DNA of 64,000 nt, from positions 271,754 through 335,753 of the forward strand of contig NZ_BMFD01000003.1 of the NCBI RefSeq assembly GCF_014637795.1, given 5' to 3'. Positions within the stretch are counted from its first letter, which is position 1. Every line of letters begins with the position of its first letter. Position numbers and translations under genes: made by a program. Origin of the DNA: Belliella aquatica (GTDB lineage: Bacteria; Bacteroidota; Bacteroidia; Cytophagales; Cyclobacteriaceae). Shown here in pieces: positions 17,001 through 24,704 of this stretch. The notes below the pieces were generated by a model, which saw only the letters and a list, made by a program, of their open reading frames with translations, ran no database searches and was not told where the DNA came from.

Positions 17001-17992
17001 ACACAGAAGAGGAGGGATTGGAAGTAGAGACAGATTCATTGTTGGACTTAGCTTCTGGGTTTTTTAAGAAATTTTGGTTGAAGGGTCACTATAGAAGTGC
17101 CGAAAAGTCTCTGATTCAATTTTCCAATAAGCATTTCTATGAAAGTAAACTTGAGATGTTGACTGATAGAAATCTTGCAAATCTCCAGCAAAGCCCTTTT
17201 GAATTGATCCATGTAGATGGAGTCTGGGAAAATCAGACTAATCTGGAAGAAGGAAGATCAGTAGTCGAAACCGTAAAGCGGATTCAAAAATCAAAACCTG
17301 AGTTTAGCATAGGAATCATTTCCTTCAATTATTTTCAGATGGAATTGATCAATCAGCTCTTAGAAGAAGATCTTACCATTGATTTAGGAAAAGTGTCTGT
17401 GAAAAATATTGAAAACGTCCAAGGAGATGAATTTGACTGGGTTATTTTTTCAATTGGCTACGCCAAAAATAAGAAAGGAAAGCTGATTGCAAACTTTGGG
17501 CTTTTGTCTAAAAAAGGTGGAGAAAACAGATTGAATGTAGCTATCACCAGAGCAAAGAAGAAGATTAGCCTTGTTACAAGTATTAGTTCCAGAGATCTTA
17601 GTAAAATGAAATTAACTAATCCTGGAATTGAAATGCTTCAAGCTTATTTAAGTTTTGTAGAAGCTCAAGTGAAGGGTGAAATGGAAAATATTGAAGCACA
17701 TAATCCTCAGGGATTTTTAGAAAGTTGGGCATTGAAAAGTAGGCTTGTTACCCAAAATGATGATTTTGAATTATCACCAATTTCCAATTCTGCTTGGTTA
17801 GATTTGGTAGTAAAGAATAAAGAAGAAGGTTTTGTAGAGGCTATTTTCACAGATGATCAGCGACTGTATGATGCTTCAAGTGCAAAAGAGGCTTTTGTGT
17901 ACCATCCACTCCAGCTTAAGCAAAAGTCATGGCCGTACCATTTCTTTTTTAGCCGCCAACATTGGATGGGAAAAGATATTTTTGAAAAATAA
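14048..17992 (+). CDS. giant SF1 helicase-like protein (DUF4011/Upf1-like)
   Basis: A 1314-residue superfamily 1 ATPase. The N terminus (LNRLTDLSSRNRSLYLPKL) resembles the DUF4011 region of large bacterial Upf1-like helicases. Walker A GPPGTGKS is at 310-317. A long helical stretch of about 600 residues separates it from the motif II box FDESSQCY (Asp945). Motif III GDSKQLQP, motif V VQGDEFDWVIFS and motif VI NVAITRAKK follow. No nuclease or phospholipase domain is seen at the C terminus. Such proteins may remodel DNA or RNA, and some relatives take part in defence, but the SDR partner here gives no support for that. The frame is intact. Confidence 0.82.
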   Translation: MIKETFQVYLNRLTDLSSRNRSLYLPKLYLTQMIDLNRLNFLQNKVSFDYIRDLIAGKKSIFLIPISDPRDKDINSLSQNLKSILHQIKLTEEETGEKSLYVGYPFIEGKLINEQVVRCPLLFFPVSLAKDGGEWVLNSDNSQQIIFNKTFLLAYERAYGKRPISEEDMQLEGFPTDATAFLTEIYEVLKTSFSINFNQELYQQKIFDFPESSKSVDANQFDSGILKLRSYAVLGQFSQKSSFLIQDYEDLISQNAYENLEELFSKHYAPDEEEMSIPREDQLYNVFPLDASQEEVVKAVKAGQSCFIEGPPGTGKSQLISNLAVDYISRGKKVLIVSQKRAALDVVYRRLEEKGFAAFLALVHDFRANRNSLFEKIQKQVNSIEQYQELNRGINAIQLERQFSQLSRTIDMHLDYFDDFKKGLFNTEECGIPIKQLYMTSKLGEEEVDLTQYYKKFHWDSVADFLRNFKEYETYYKKYQNAQSFWLHRVDFSSFGVAASQRMKETLQEIDQVKISFEDTFDELEGLDSTYLYSLFEQKEKLKSLKHHLHLKDVQMVFDRIKPFQIEEFDLLWLENKFEAVKSLLSEEGVEWNIEDGKVQESLSILLEYIKTKDTWLGRFDRLLNKKKFARVQELLASNKLKDNAHDLDFLVKKLENRLNLNHQYTLLTQKAWLELPSKPFDFSTFNHAASTHLEAIQARKLINDLDGFSDLILDEEKSASEIFDLLEGFEKFNHLLSEKIDTWSIYLSKIQIQHLISHAPEESFLVQKEQIPFVFDELVAFDKLRKRLTSDEIHVMEKLLDEFPTHEYSQLSYLFLIGLSNAWIDHIEAKYPVLREVSTAKFLNAQEELMQSVVEKWELSQYISELRVREYTFKNLEFNRLNNLVTYRELLHQVSKKRRLWTIKKLIENFEGEIFKLMPCWLVSPETVSALFPMKQNFDLVIFDESSQCYVERGIPAMLRGKQVVVAGDSKQLQPFDLYQVRIDTEEEGLEVETDSLLDLASGFFKKFWLKGHYRSAEKSLIQFSNKHFYESKLEMLTDRNLANLQQSPFELIHVDGVWENQTNLEEGRSVVETVKRIQKSKPEFSIGIISFNYFQMELINQLLEEDLTIDLGKVSVKNIENVQGDEFDWVIFSIGYAKNKKGKLIANFGLLSKKGGENRLNVAITRAKKKISLVTSISSRDLSKMKLTNPGIEMLQAYLSFVEAQVKGEMENIEAHNPQGFLESWALKSRLVTQNDDFELSPISNSAWLDLVVKNKEEGFVEAIFTDDQRLYDASSAKEAFVYHPLQLKQKSWPYHFFFSRQHWMGKDIFEK

Positions 17993-18021
17993 AAAGCCGA
18001 GAATTTCTTCCCGGCTTTTTT
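17991..18021 (+). terminator. terminator after the helicase gene
   Basis: AAAAAGCCG (17991-17999) pairs with CGGCTTTTTT (18012-18021). The stem begins inside the stop codon of the helicase gene and ends in a T run. Confidence 0.9.
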
Positions 18022-18027
18022 GTATTG

Positions 18028-18182
18028 ATTATTTATATTTCTGCTTTTTTATTAGTAGCCATCCAAAATAATGTAATCATCAGATTTAGATCATCAGTTG
18101 ACCATTCTCCGTGGACTGTTGACAATTATCCGCATATTTCCTCGTGATAAATATGAATGCTGGCGTTATTGCGGATAATCAA
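18028..18182 (+). repeat. dispersed repeat family, copy 1
   Basis: A non-coding element between convergent genes whose right half is an imperfect hairpin: ATTATCCGCA (about 18127) against TGCGGATAAT (about 18170), with GTGATAAATAT between. Its arms and order recur at 27.5 kb, 43.6 kb and, inverted, at 62.6 kb. Confidence 0.7.
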
Positions 18183-18185
18183 ATA

Positions 18186-18644
18186 TTATTTCCTTACTTG
18201 TTTAAACCCAATAGCTTCCAAGCCATCCAATTCCTCCACGCGCATGTATTGCACAAATTGTACTTTGGTATATACAGCATCAGTGATGATTGGTAAGGTG
18301 TCCGTCTTAGTAAATGTGCTTCCAAATCCATCACCCAAAGGCTTTCCACCTTGGCTATCAAAGAGTGGAATATTGACTAACTGTGATTCGATTTGACTTC
18401 CTAGGCTATCAAAGAGGAAGTATTTTACATAAAGGTTTCTAAAACCATAATCAGTATTGTACTTCACGTTAATCAAAGCATTTGTATATGCCTCAGTATC
18501 GGTAATTTCGAAACTTACGGTATCCGTGATGTTCCATTTTTGTGTTTCAAAACCACTGTAGGATTCAAAAACTCGATTGCCATCGCATGAAATCATCCAA
18601 AGCGATAATAAAGCAAGTACAAAAGGAAAGGTTTTTTTAACCAT
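18186..18644 (-). CDS. gldH: gliding motility lipoprotein GldH
   Basis: A 152-residue lipoprotein of the Bacteroidota gliding/type IX secretion-associated set. It has signal helix KTFPFVLALLSLWMISC with lipobox Cys at about 20, then the GldH core (VFESYSGFETQKWNITDTVSFEI, NVKYNTDYGFRNLYVKYFLFD). The ATG at 18644 is chosen because it puts the lipobox near the N terminus; a longer frame from 18734 would prefix a basic non-signal stretch that overlaps ricT. The start overlaps the end of ricT by 8 nt, so they are coupled. Confidence 0.88.
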   Translation of the reverse strand: MVKKTFPFVLALLSLWMISCDGNRVFESYSGFETQKWNITDTVSFEITDTEAYTNALINVKYNTDYGFRNLYVKYFLFDSLGSQIESQLVNIPLFDSQGGKPLGDGFGSTFTKTDTLPIITDAVYTKVQFVQYMRVEELDGLEAIGFKQVRK

Positions 18645-20091
18645 TTTGATCACCCTTATCATTTTGACCTCCTTTATTTCTAGGAGGGAATCTCTTCTTT
18701 TTAGGTCTATTTTCCTGCGGTTTTTTCTCTTCATTCGCAGGAGAATTAGGATTTGGATTTACCCTAGCTTTTGGAGAATTGGGTTTCGCTGGATTTTCAG
18801 ATCCTGTCCCGTTTTGAGGTTTTTGATTTGGATTTCTTCGTGCTGGCTTATTATTTCTATTTCTATCACGAATACCTCCTTCTCTTGGTTCCGTTTTGAC
18901 ACCAGGTCTGTTTGGATTTGCAGCGGCTGTTTTTTGAGGGTTTTGTCTCTCACTATTAGCCTGAGTACCGTCTCCGTTCCTAGGTTTTTTCTTTTTCTTC
19001 TTTTTCTTGGTAGTCGTACTGAATTTTTTATCCAGCGCTTCTAATTCCATATTGGACTGACTGATTTTATCTTCAGCGTCCTTAGCATGATCATTTTGTA
19101 AATCAAAGGGTTTGATGTCCTTCGCATTGAGCGCTTGGATTTCTTTGACACGTTCGCAAGTGATCGAAAACCAGTTATTTTCATTGTTGTAGCTGAACCA
19201 CATCAATTTTCTGAAAATATCTGTTTTCTGTAACCTTGCTGGTCCTGCTTCAGTCAAAAGCGCTTTTTCCACATTTGGAATATCTTCTAATGCAGACATG
19301 TAAGTATCTAACTCATAATTCAAACAGCATTTCAACCTTCCGCATTGCCCAGAAAGTTTTGTTGGGTTCAGGGATAGGTTTTGGTATCTCGCCGCAGAAG
19401 TACTGACACTTTTGAAGTCATGTATCCAAGTAGAACAGCAAAGCTCTCTACCACAAACACCGATTCCGCCTAACCTTCCTGCTTCTTGCCTCAAGCTGAT
19501 TTGACGCATCTCCACTCTGATTTTAAATTCAGAAGCCAACAATTTGATCAATTCTCTAAAATCAACTCGATCTTCGGCAGAATAAAAAAACGTTGCCTTG
19601 GAATTGTCTGCTTGGAATTCCACATCAGACAATTTCATGTTCAAATTGAGCTCGTCAATGATCTGTTTGGTTCGGTAAATAGTTGGAACTTCTCTATTTT
19701 TCGCTTCCTCCCATTTTTCTATATCTTTTTGGTTAGCGACTCTATAAATCCTTAGGATATTATCATCATCTCTAACTTTTCTCTTTTGCATTTGAAGTCT
19801 TACCAACTCACCTTGCAAAGAAACCCATCCTACATGATGTCCATTTGGAACATCTACTACGATCGGGTCACCTGTAGTGAGGTGGAGGTGATCTACATTG
19901 CGGTAATATTCTTTCCTACCACCTTTGAACTTCACTTCTACTATATCAAACTTATCTACTACTGGAATTCCCATGTGGGAAAGCCAGTCGAAAGCGTTCA
20001 TTTTATTACAATCGCTCGTACCACAAGTGCCGTTATTTTGGCATCCTCCACTAGATCCAGTGGTGGTAGAGCAGCTACTACATCCTGCCAT
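18637..20091 (-). CDS. ricT: PSP1-domain RicT-family protein with long basic tail
   Basis: A 484-residue protein. A Cys-rich start (CSSCSTTTGSSGGCQNNGTCGTSDC, residues 4-28) precedes the PSP1/RicT core, which includes GRLGGIGVCGRELCCSTW and SGQCGRLKCCLNYE, the cysteines that hold Fe-S clusters in the Bacillus RicAFT complex. Residues from about 350 form a disordered tail rich in Lys, Pro, Asn and Arg, with a run of eight or more lysines. In Bacillus RicT acts in RNA maturation with RNase Y; the role in Bacteroidota is not established. The ricT-gldH pairing is common in the phylum. Confidence 0.88.
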   Translation of the reverse strand: MAGCSSCSTTTGSSGGCQNNGTCGTSDCNKMNAFDWLSHMGIPVVDKFDIVEVKFKGGRKEYYRNVDHLHLTTGDPIVVDVPNGHHVGWVSLQGELVRLQMQKRKVRDDDNILRIYRVANQKDIEKWEEAKNREVPTIYRTKQIIDELNLNMKLSDVEFQADNSKATFFYSAEDRVDFRELIKLLASEFKIRVEMRQISLRQEAGRLGGIGVCGRELCCSTWIHDFKSVSTSAARYQNLSLNPTKLSGQCGRLKCCLNYELDTYMSALEDIPNVEKALLTEAGPARLQKTDIFRKLMWFSYNNENNWFSITCERVKEIQALNAKDIKPFDLQNDHAKDAEDKISQSNMELEALDKKFSTTTKKKKKKKKPRNGDGTQANSERQNPQKTAAANPNRPGVKTEPREGGIRDRNRNNKPARRNPNQKPQNGTGSENPAKPNSPKARVNPNPNSPANEEKKPQENRPKKKRFPPRNKGGQNDKGDQNG

Positions 20092-20134
20092 ATTTATATC
20101 AAAAGGGAGCTTGACACTCCTCGTTAGTTTGGGG

Positions 20135-21433
20135 TTATTTTATTAATTTCAGAATATCTTGACCGATGTCCTTTCGGAAATATAAGTCATCCCAACAGAT
20201 TTCTGCAACATTCTTGTATGCGTTTTCGAGTGCGAACTCTACGTTCGTTCCAATTCCAGTGATGGCCATTACGCGACCTCCATTGGTGAGCACTTCACCT
20301 TCAGAACCCAGTTTAGTCCCTGCATGAAATACCAACGCTTTATTGTCTTTTCCAGCATTTTCTAATCCAATGATTTTGTCACCTTTTCTGTATGCTTCAG
20401 GATAACCACCAGCGACAATGACCACGGTGGTAGTCGTGAATGATTCCAGTTCGATAGTATATTTTTCCAATTGCATGGTACCCATCGCATGGAGTAAGTC
20501 TACAAAATCGCTTTTGATTCTTGGAAGTACTGCCTGAGTCTCTGGATCACCCATGCGTACATTATATTCTATTACAAAAGGCTCTCCACCAATATTCATC
20601 AATCCAATGAATAGAAAGCCCGTGTATTTGATATTTTCTTTTTCTAATCCTTTTACAGTTGGAATGACAACACGATCCTCGACTTTTTTCATGAAGTCCG
20701 CATCGGCAAACGGAACAGGGCTTACGGCTCCCATTCCTCCAGTATTCAATCCACTGTCACCTTCACCGATTCGTTTGTAATCCTTGGCTTCAGGTAGGAT
20801 TTTATAGCTTTTTCCATCTGTTGCTACAAATACAGAAAGCTCGATTCCATCTAAGAATTGCTCTATTACTACTTTTGAAGAAGCTTCTCCAAACATATTG
20901 TCAATAAGCATTTGCTTCAGCGAGTCTTTCGCTTCTTGATGACTTTGACAAATCAATACACCTTTACCTGCTGCTAGTCCATCAGCTTTGAGGACAACAG
21001 GAATGCTTTGCTGATCGATGAATTGATAAGCATCTTCTATGGTCTCTTTTGTAAATGTTGCTGAAGCTGCAGTTGGGATGTTGTTGCGCTCCATAAACTG
21101 CTTAGAGAAGTCTTTTGACCCCTCCAATCTAGCTCCCTCTTCACTCGGACCGATGATGGGAATAGTTGAAATCTGGGGATTAGATTGAAAAAAATCAACG
21201 ATACCTTTTACCAAGGGTTCTTCAGGACCGACAACCACCATGTCGATGTTATTTTCTAATACGAAATCAGAAATAGCATGAAAGTCAGTAATTGATAATG
21301 ATACATTTTTGGCGATTTGCGCAGTCCCGGCATTTCCAGGCGCAACAAAAAGTTGAGAACATTTTTGACTATTTACAATTTTCCAAGCAAAGGCATGTTC
21401 TCTACCTCCGCTTCCTAATAATAATATATTCAT
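20135..21433 (-). CDS. purD: phosphoribosylamine-glycine ligase
   Basis: A 432-residue ATP-grasp enzyme for the second step of purine synthesis (phosphoribosylamine plus glycine gives GAR). Visible signatures are MNILLLGSGGREHAFAW at the start, VVVGPEEPLVKGI (about 81-93), ADGLAAGKGV in the ATP-grasp lid, GLNTGGMGAVSP (about 229-240) and EYNVRMGDPETQ (about 288-299). Length is normal for PurD. It sits 15 nt after recQ and 43 nt before ricT, so the four minus-strand genes are probably one transcript. Confidence 0.97.
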   Translation of the reverse strand: MNILLLGSGGREHAFAWKIVNSQKCSQLFVAPGNAGTAQIAKNVSLSITDFHAISDFVLENNIDMVVVGPEEPLVKGIVDFFQSNPQISTIPIIGPSEEGARLEGSKDFSKQFMERNNIPTAASATFTKETIEDAYQFIDQQSIPVVLKADGLAAGKGVLICQSHQEAKDSLKQMLIDNMFGEASSKVVIEQFLDGIELSVFVATDGKSYKILPEAKDYKRIGEGDSGLNTGGMGAVSPVPFADADFMKKVEDRVVIPTVKGLEKENIKYTGFLFIGLMNIGGEPFVIEYNVRMGDPETQAVLPRIKSDFVDLLHAMGTMQLEKYTIELESFTTTTVVIVAGGYPEAYRKGDKIIGLENAGKDNKALVFHAGTKLGSEGEVLTNGGRVMAITGIGTNVEFALENAYKNVAEICWDDLYFRKDIGQDILKLIK

Positions 21434-21448
21434 TGAGTGAATTCTGGT

Positions 21449-23626
21449 TTAGTTAGCGTGTTCTGAGATGAATTTGACACGATAGACACGGATTTCTTCT
21501 TCTGCAAAATCTTCGTCTTCTAATTCTTCAAGAGCCGCTTTGATATTGTCTGTTTCAGCAGTCATGAAATAATCATGGAGCGTATCTTCTCGCTCTTCGT
21601 CCATGATGTTTTCAATGTAATAATTGATGTTCAGCTTGGTGCCACTGTAGATAATCTGTTCGATTTCTTGAAGTAATTCCCCCATAGAAATATTCAGATT
21701 TTCCGCAATTTCATCCAGGTCTATTTTTCTATCTACCTGCTGAATGATAGAAATTTTTACTTTAGATCTGTTTCCCGCTGTTTTGACGACAACATCTGAA
21801 GCCGTCATGATGTCGTTTTCTTCGACGTAATTTTCTATAAGTTTTAGAAAAGGTGCTCCAAATTTAGCGACTTTTCCCATTCCGACTCCATTAATTTGCG
21901 CCAATTCATCTCTCGTAGTTGGATAAACCGTAGCCATCTCTTCCAAAGAAGGATCTTGGAAAATCACATAAGGAGGCAGTCCTTTTGACTTGGCTACTTT
22001 TTTACGTTCTAATTTCAGTAACTCAAAAAGCTTTTCGTCATAGGCTTTTCCTCCAAGGGAGATGTCTTCTGAGGGGTCGTTGATAAGCATTTGTTCAAAA
22101 TCATGATCTTTGCTGATCATAATTCCATAAGGCTCCTTGATAAAATCTAGACCTTTCTGAGTTGCTTTAATCACACCATAATTTTCAATGTCTTTTTCAA
22201 GAAAATCATTGATCATGGCTTGTCTGACAACTGTTTTCCAATGTCTTTCGTCTTCCTCTTTTCCGATACCAAATACTGAAAGCTTGTCGTGTCCATAGCT
22301 TTTCATGTAATCGTTTTGTTCTCCTCGGATCACTTTGACGATATGCTCTACATTGAATCGATTATTGGTTTGTTTGACCGCTTCTATCGCTGAAACCAAG
22401 AACTCCTGTCCTTCAAATTTCTCTGTTGGATGTTTACAGTTGTCACAGAATCCACAATCTTTTTCCATGTACTCTCCAAAATAATGAAGGAGCGTTTTTC
22501 TTCTACAAATAGAACTTTCTGCATAAGCAGCCATTTCTTGAAGAAGAACTTTGGCGTTTTCGCGCTCTGTTACAGGTTTGTCTTTGTTGAATTTATCAAG
22601 TTTGACAATGTCATCATATTTGTAAAACATCAAGCAGTGACCCTCCAAACCATCTCTTCCTGCTCTTCCAGTTTCCTGATAGTAGCCTTCCAGTGATTTT
22701 GGTACATCATAGTGGATGACATAGCGTACGTCAGGCTTGTCGATTCCCATACCAAATGCAATTGTTGCAACAATCACATCAAGTTCTTCATTTAGGAAAT
22801 CATCTTGATTTTTGATTCTAATATTTTGATCTAGGCCAGCATGATAAGGAGCAGCGTTGATTCCATTTACTTTGAGGAGAGAAGCGATTTCTTCGACTTT
22901 TTTTCTACTCAAGCAATAAATGATACCAGACTTACCTTTTTGACCTTTGATATATTTGATGATTTGCTTTTTGGTCTCGTTCTTAATCTTTGGACGGACT
23001 TCGTAGTAGAGATTCGTTCGATTAAAGGAAGACTTGAATAAATCAGCTTCTTCCATCTGCAAGTTTCTCTGAATGTCCTGCTGTACTTTTGGTGTAGCAG
23101 TAGCCGTCAAAGCGATAATTGGCAGTTTCTCTCCAATCTGAGCAATGATAGACTTGATCCTTCTGTATTCTGGTCTGAAGTCATGCCCCCATTCAGATAT
23201 ACAGTGTGCTTCATCTATCGCTACAAAGCTGATGTTTGCTTCTTTGAGAAACTTGACATTTTCTTCTTTGGTCAACGACTCAGGTGCTACATACAACAAT
23301 TTTGTATTGCCTGCTAAAACCTCTTTTTTTACTTTGTTGGTTTCAGATTTATTCAGCGTTGAATTGAGGAAATAGGCATTGATGCCAAATGCATTGAGCT
23401 GATCAACTTGATTTTTCATCAAAGCGATTAGCGGTGAAATTACCACCGCCGTTCCATCCTTGATAACGGCTGGAAGCTGATAGCATAGTGATTTCCCCGC
23501 CCCTGTAGGCATGATTACAAAAGTGTTGCTTCCACCTAGGATGTTGTCAACGATAGCTTCTTGGTTCCCTCGGAACTGACTGAAACCGAATATTTCTTTG
23601 AGATTTTCTTTTACTGTTTGATCCAC
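21449..23626 (-). CDS. recQ: ATP-dependent DNA helicase RecQ
   Basis: A 725-residue RecQ helicase. It has motif 0 FGFSQFRGNQ, Walker A MPTGAGKSLCYQLP (about 40-53), motif II DEAHCISEWGHDFRPEY (about 138-154), motif VI QETGRAGRDG, the RecQ-C zinc cysteines (CRRKTLLHYFGEYMEKDCGFCDNC), a winged helix and an HRDC domain near 530-600 (KSKGLPPYVIFQDPSLEEMA). A C-terminal acidic extension of about 100 residues goes beyond HRDC. It unwinds DNA in recombination and repair. It is the first gene of the recQ-purD-ricT-gldH run. Confidence 0.95.
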   Translation of the reverse strand: MDQTVKENLKEIFGFSQFRGNQEAIVDNILGGSNTFVIMPTGAGKSLCYQLPAVIKDGTAVVISPLIALMKNQVDQLNAFGINAYFLNSTLNKSETNKVKKEVLAGNTKLLYVAPESLTKEENVKFLKEANISFVAIDEAHCISEWGHDFRPEYRRIKSIIAQIGEKLPIIALTATATPKVQQDIQRNLQMEEADLFKSSFNRTNLYYEVRPKIKNETKKQIIKYIKGQKGKSGIIYCLSRKKVEEIASLLKVNGINAAPYHAGLDQNIRIKNQDDFLNEELDVIVATIAFGMGIDKPDVRYVIHYDVPKSLEGYYQETGRAGRDGLEGHCLMFYKYDDIVKLDKFNKDKPVTERENAKVLLQEMAAYAESSICRRKTLLHYFGEYMEKDCGFCDNCKHPTEKFEGQEFLVSAIEAVKQTNNRFNVEHIVKVIRGEQNDYMKSYGHDKLSVFGIGKEEDERHWKTVVRQAMINDFLEKDIENYGVIKATQKGLDFIKEPYGIMISKDHDFEQMLINDPSEDISLGGKAYDEKLFELLKLERKKVAKSKGLPPYVIFQDPSLEEMATVYPTTRDELAQINGVGMGKVAKFGAPFLKLIENYVEENDIMTASDVVVKTAGNRSKVKISIIQQVDRKIDLDEIAENLNISMGELLQEIEQIIYSGTKLNINYYIENIMDEEREDTLHDYFMTAETDNIKAALEELEDEDFAEEEIRVYRVKFISEHAN

Positions 23627-23691
23627 TTCACAATCACGTTTTAATGTTCCGCTTTGGGGTCATCATTAAACTTTAAAGGAATTCTTTTTTA

Positions 23692-23699
23692 CCTTTGAA
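23692..23699 (+). promoter_or_regulatory. -7 box for the kdsD-manC pair
   Basis: TACCTTTG matches TAnnTTTG and lies 27 nt before the TTG start at 23727. No clear -33 TTTG was found at the expected distance. Confidence 0.5.
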
Positions 23700-23726
23700 C
23701 AAATTTAACAATTAAGCCTGTCAAAA

Positions 23727-24695
23727 TTGAAATTAACAAAAAATATTAAAACAAGCGCTATACAAGTGCTCCAAAAGGAGGCAAATGCGATACAAAATCT
23801 CATAAATTATATAGATGATGACTTTGTGGCTTGTGTGGAAGCAATTTTGGAATCCTCAGGAAGGGTGGTTATCACGGGTATTGGGAAAAGTGCCATTGTA
23901 GCTAACAAAATAGTGGCTACATTGAATTCGACCGGTACACCAGCTTTATTTATGCATGCAGCAGATGCAATACATGGAGATTTGGGCATGATCCAAAAAA
24001 ATGATTTTGTTATTTGTATTTCAAAAAGCGGAAATACACCAGAAATCAAGGTTTTGGTTCCGCTATTGAAAAGGTTAGGGTCAAAGCTGATCGCTTTGGT
24101 AAGCAATGTGGAGAGTTATCTTGCCGAGCATGCTGACTATGTGCTCAATGCGACTATTGAAGAAGAAGCCTGCCCAAATAACTTAGCACCTACGACGAGT
24201 ACCACAGTTCATATGGCCATGGGAGATGCGTTGGCAGTTTGTTTGTTGGAAGCAAGGGGATTCTCTTCTCAAGATTTCGCTAAATATCATCCAGGTGGAG
24301 CATTAGGAAAGCAACTTTATCTCACTGTCGCTGACGTGATTCCAAAAAATTTGGTTCCTGCGGTCAAAGAAGATGCCCTTTTGACTGAAATTATCGTAGA
24401 GATCAGTAGCAAAAGACTCGGAGCAACCGCAGTAGTAGATCATTCTAGTCAATTGCTCGGGATAATCACTGATGGAGATTTGAGAAGAATGCTTCTATCT
24501 GGTGCAGATATTCATCAGGTAAAAGCAATAGAAATTATGACAAAAAATCCGAAGACAATCTCTCAAGATGAATTTGCGATCAGGGCGCTCAATAGGATGA
24601 AAGAATTTAATATTACACAGCTGGTGGCGATGGATGGTGATAATATCGCAGGATTTATTCATATTCATGATTTGATGAAAGAAGGTATCGTTTAA
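23727..24695 (+). CDS. kdsD: D-arabinose-5-phosphate isomerase, KpsF/GutQ family
   Basis: A 322-residue protein with an N-terminal SIS domain (RVVITGIGKSAIVANKIVATLNSTGTPALF, about 46-75; FVICISKSGNTPEI) and two C-terminal CBS repeats. It converts ribulose-5-phosphate to arabinose-5-phosphate, the first step to KDO of lipopolysaccharide. The start is TTG: no ATG exists near the family's usual N terminus, and the promoter box is 27 nt upstream. manC follows 9 nt after the stop, giving a surface-sugar pair. Confidence 0.9.
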   Translation: MKLTKNIKTSAIQVLQKEANAIQNLINYIDDDFVACVEAILESSGRVVITGIGKSAIVANKIVATLNSTGTPALFMHAADAIHGDLGMIQKNDFVICISKSGNTPEIKVLVPLLKRLGSKLIALVSNVESYLAEHADYVLNATIEEEACPNNLAPTTSTTVHMAMGDALAVCLLEARGFSSQDFAKYHPGGALGKQLYLTVADVIPKNLVPAVKEDALLTEIIVEISSKRLGATAVVDHSSQLLGIITDGDLRRMLLSGADIHQVKAIEIMTKNPKTISQDEFAIRALNRMKEFNITQLVAMDGDNIAGFIHIHDLMKEGIV

Positions 24696-24704
24696 GATAA
24701 AAGG

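Noticed and set aside
14048-17992. A defence helicase of a known system
   Set aside because: No defence partner is adjacent; the cotranscribed gene is a metabolic SDR.
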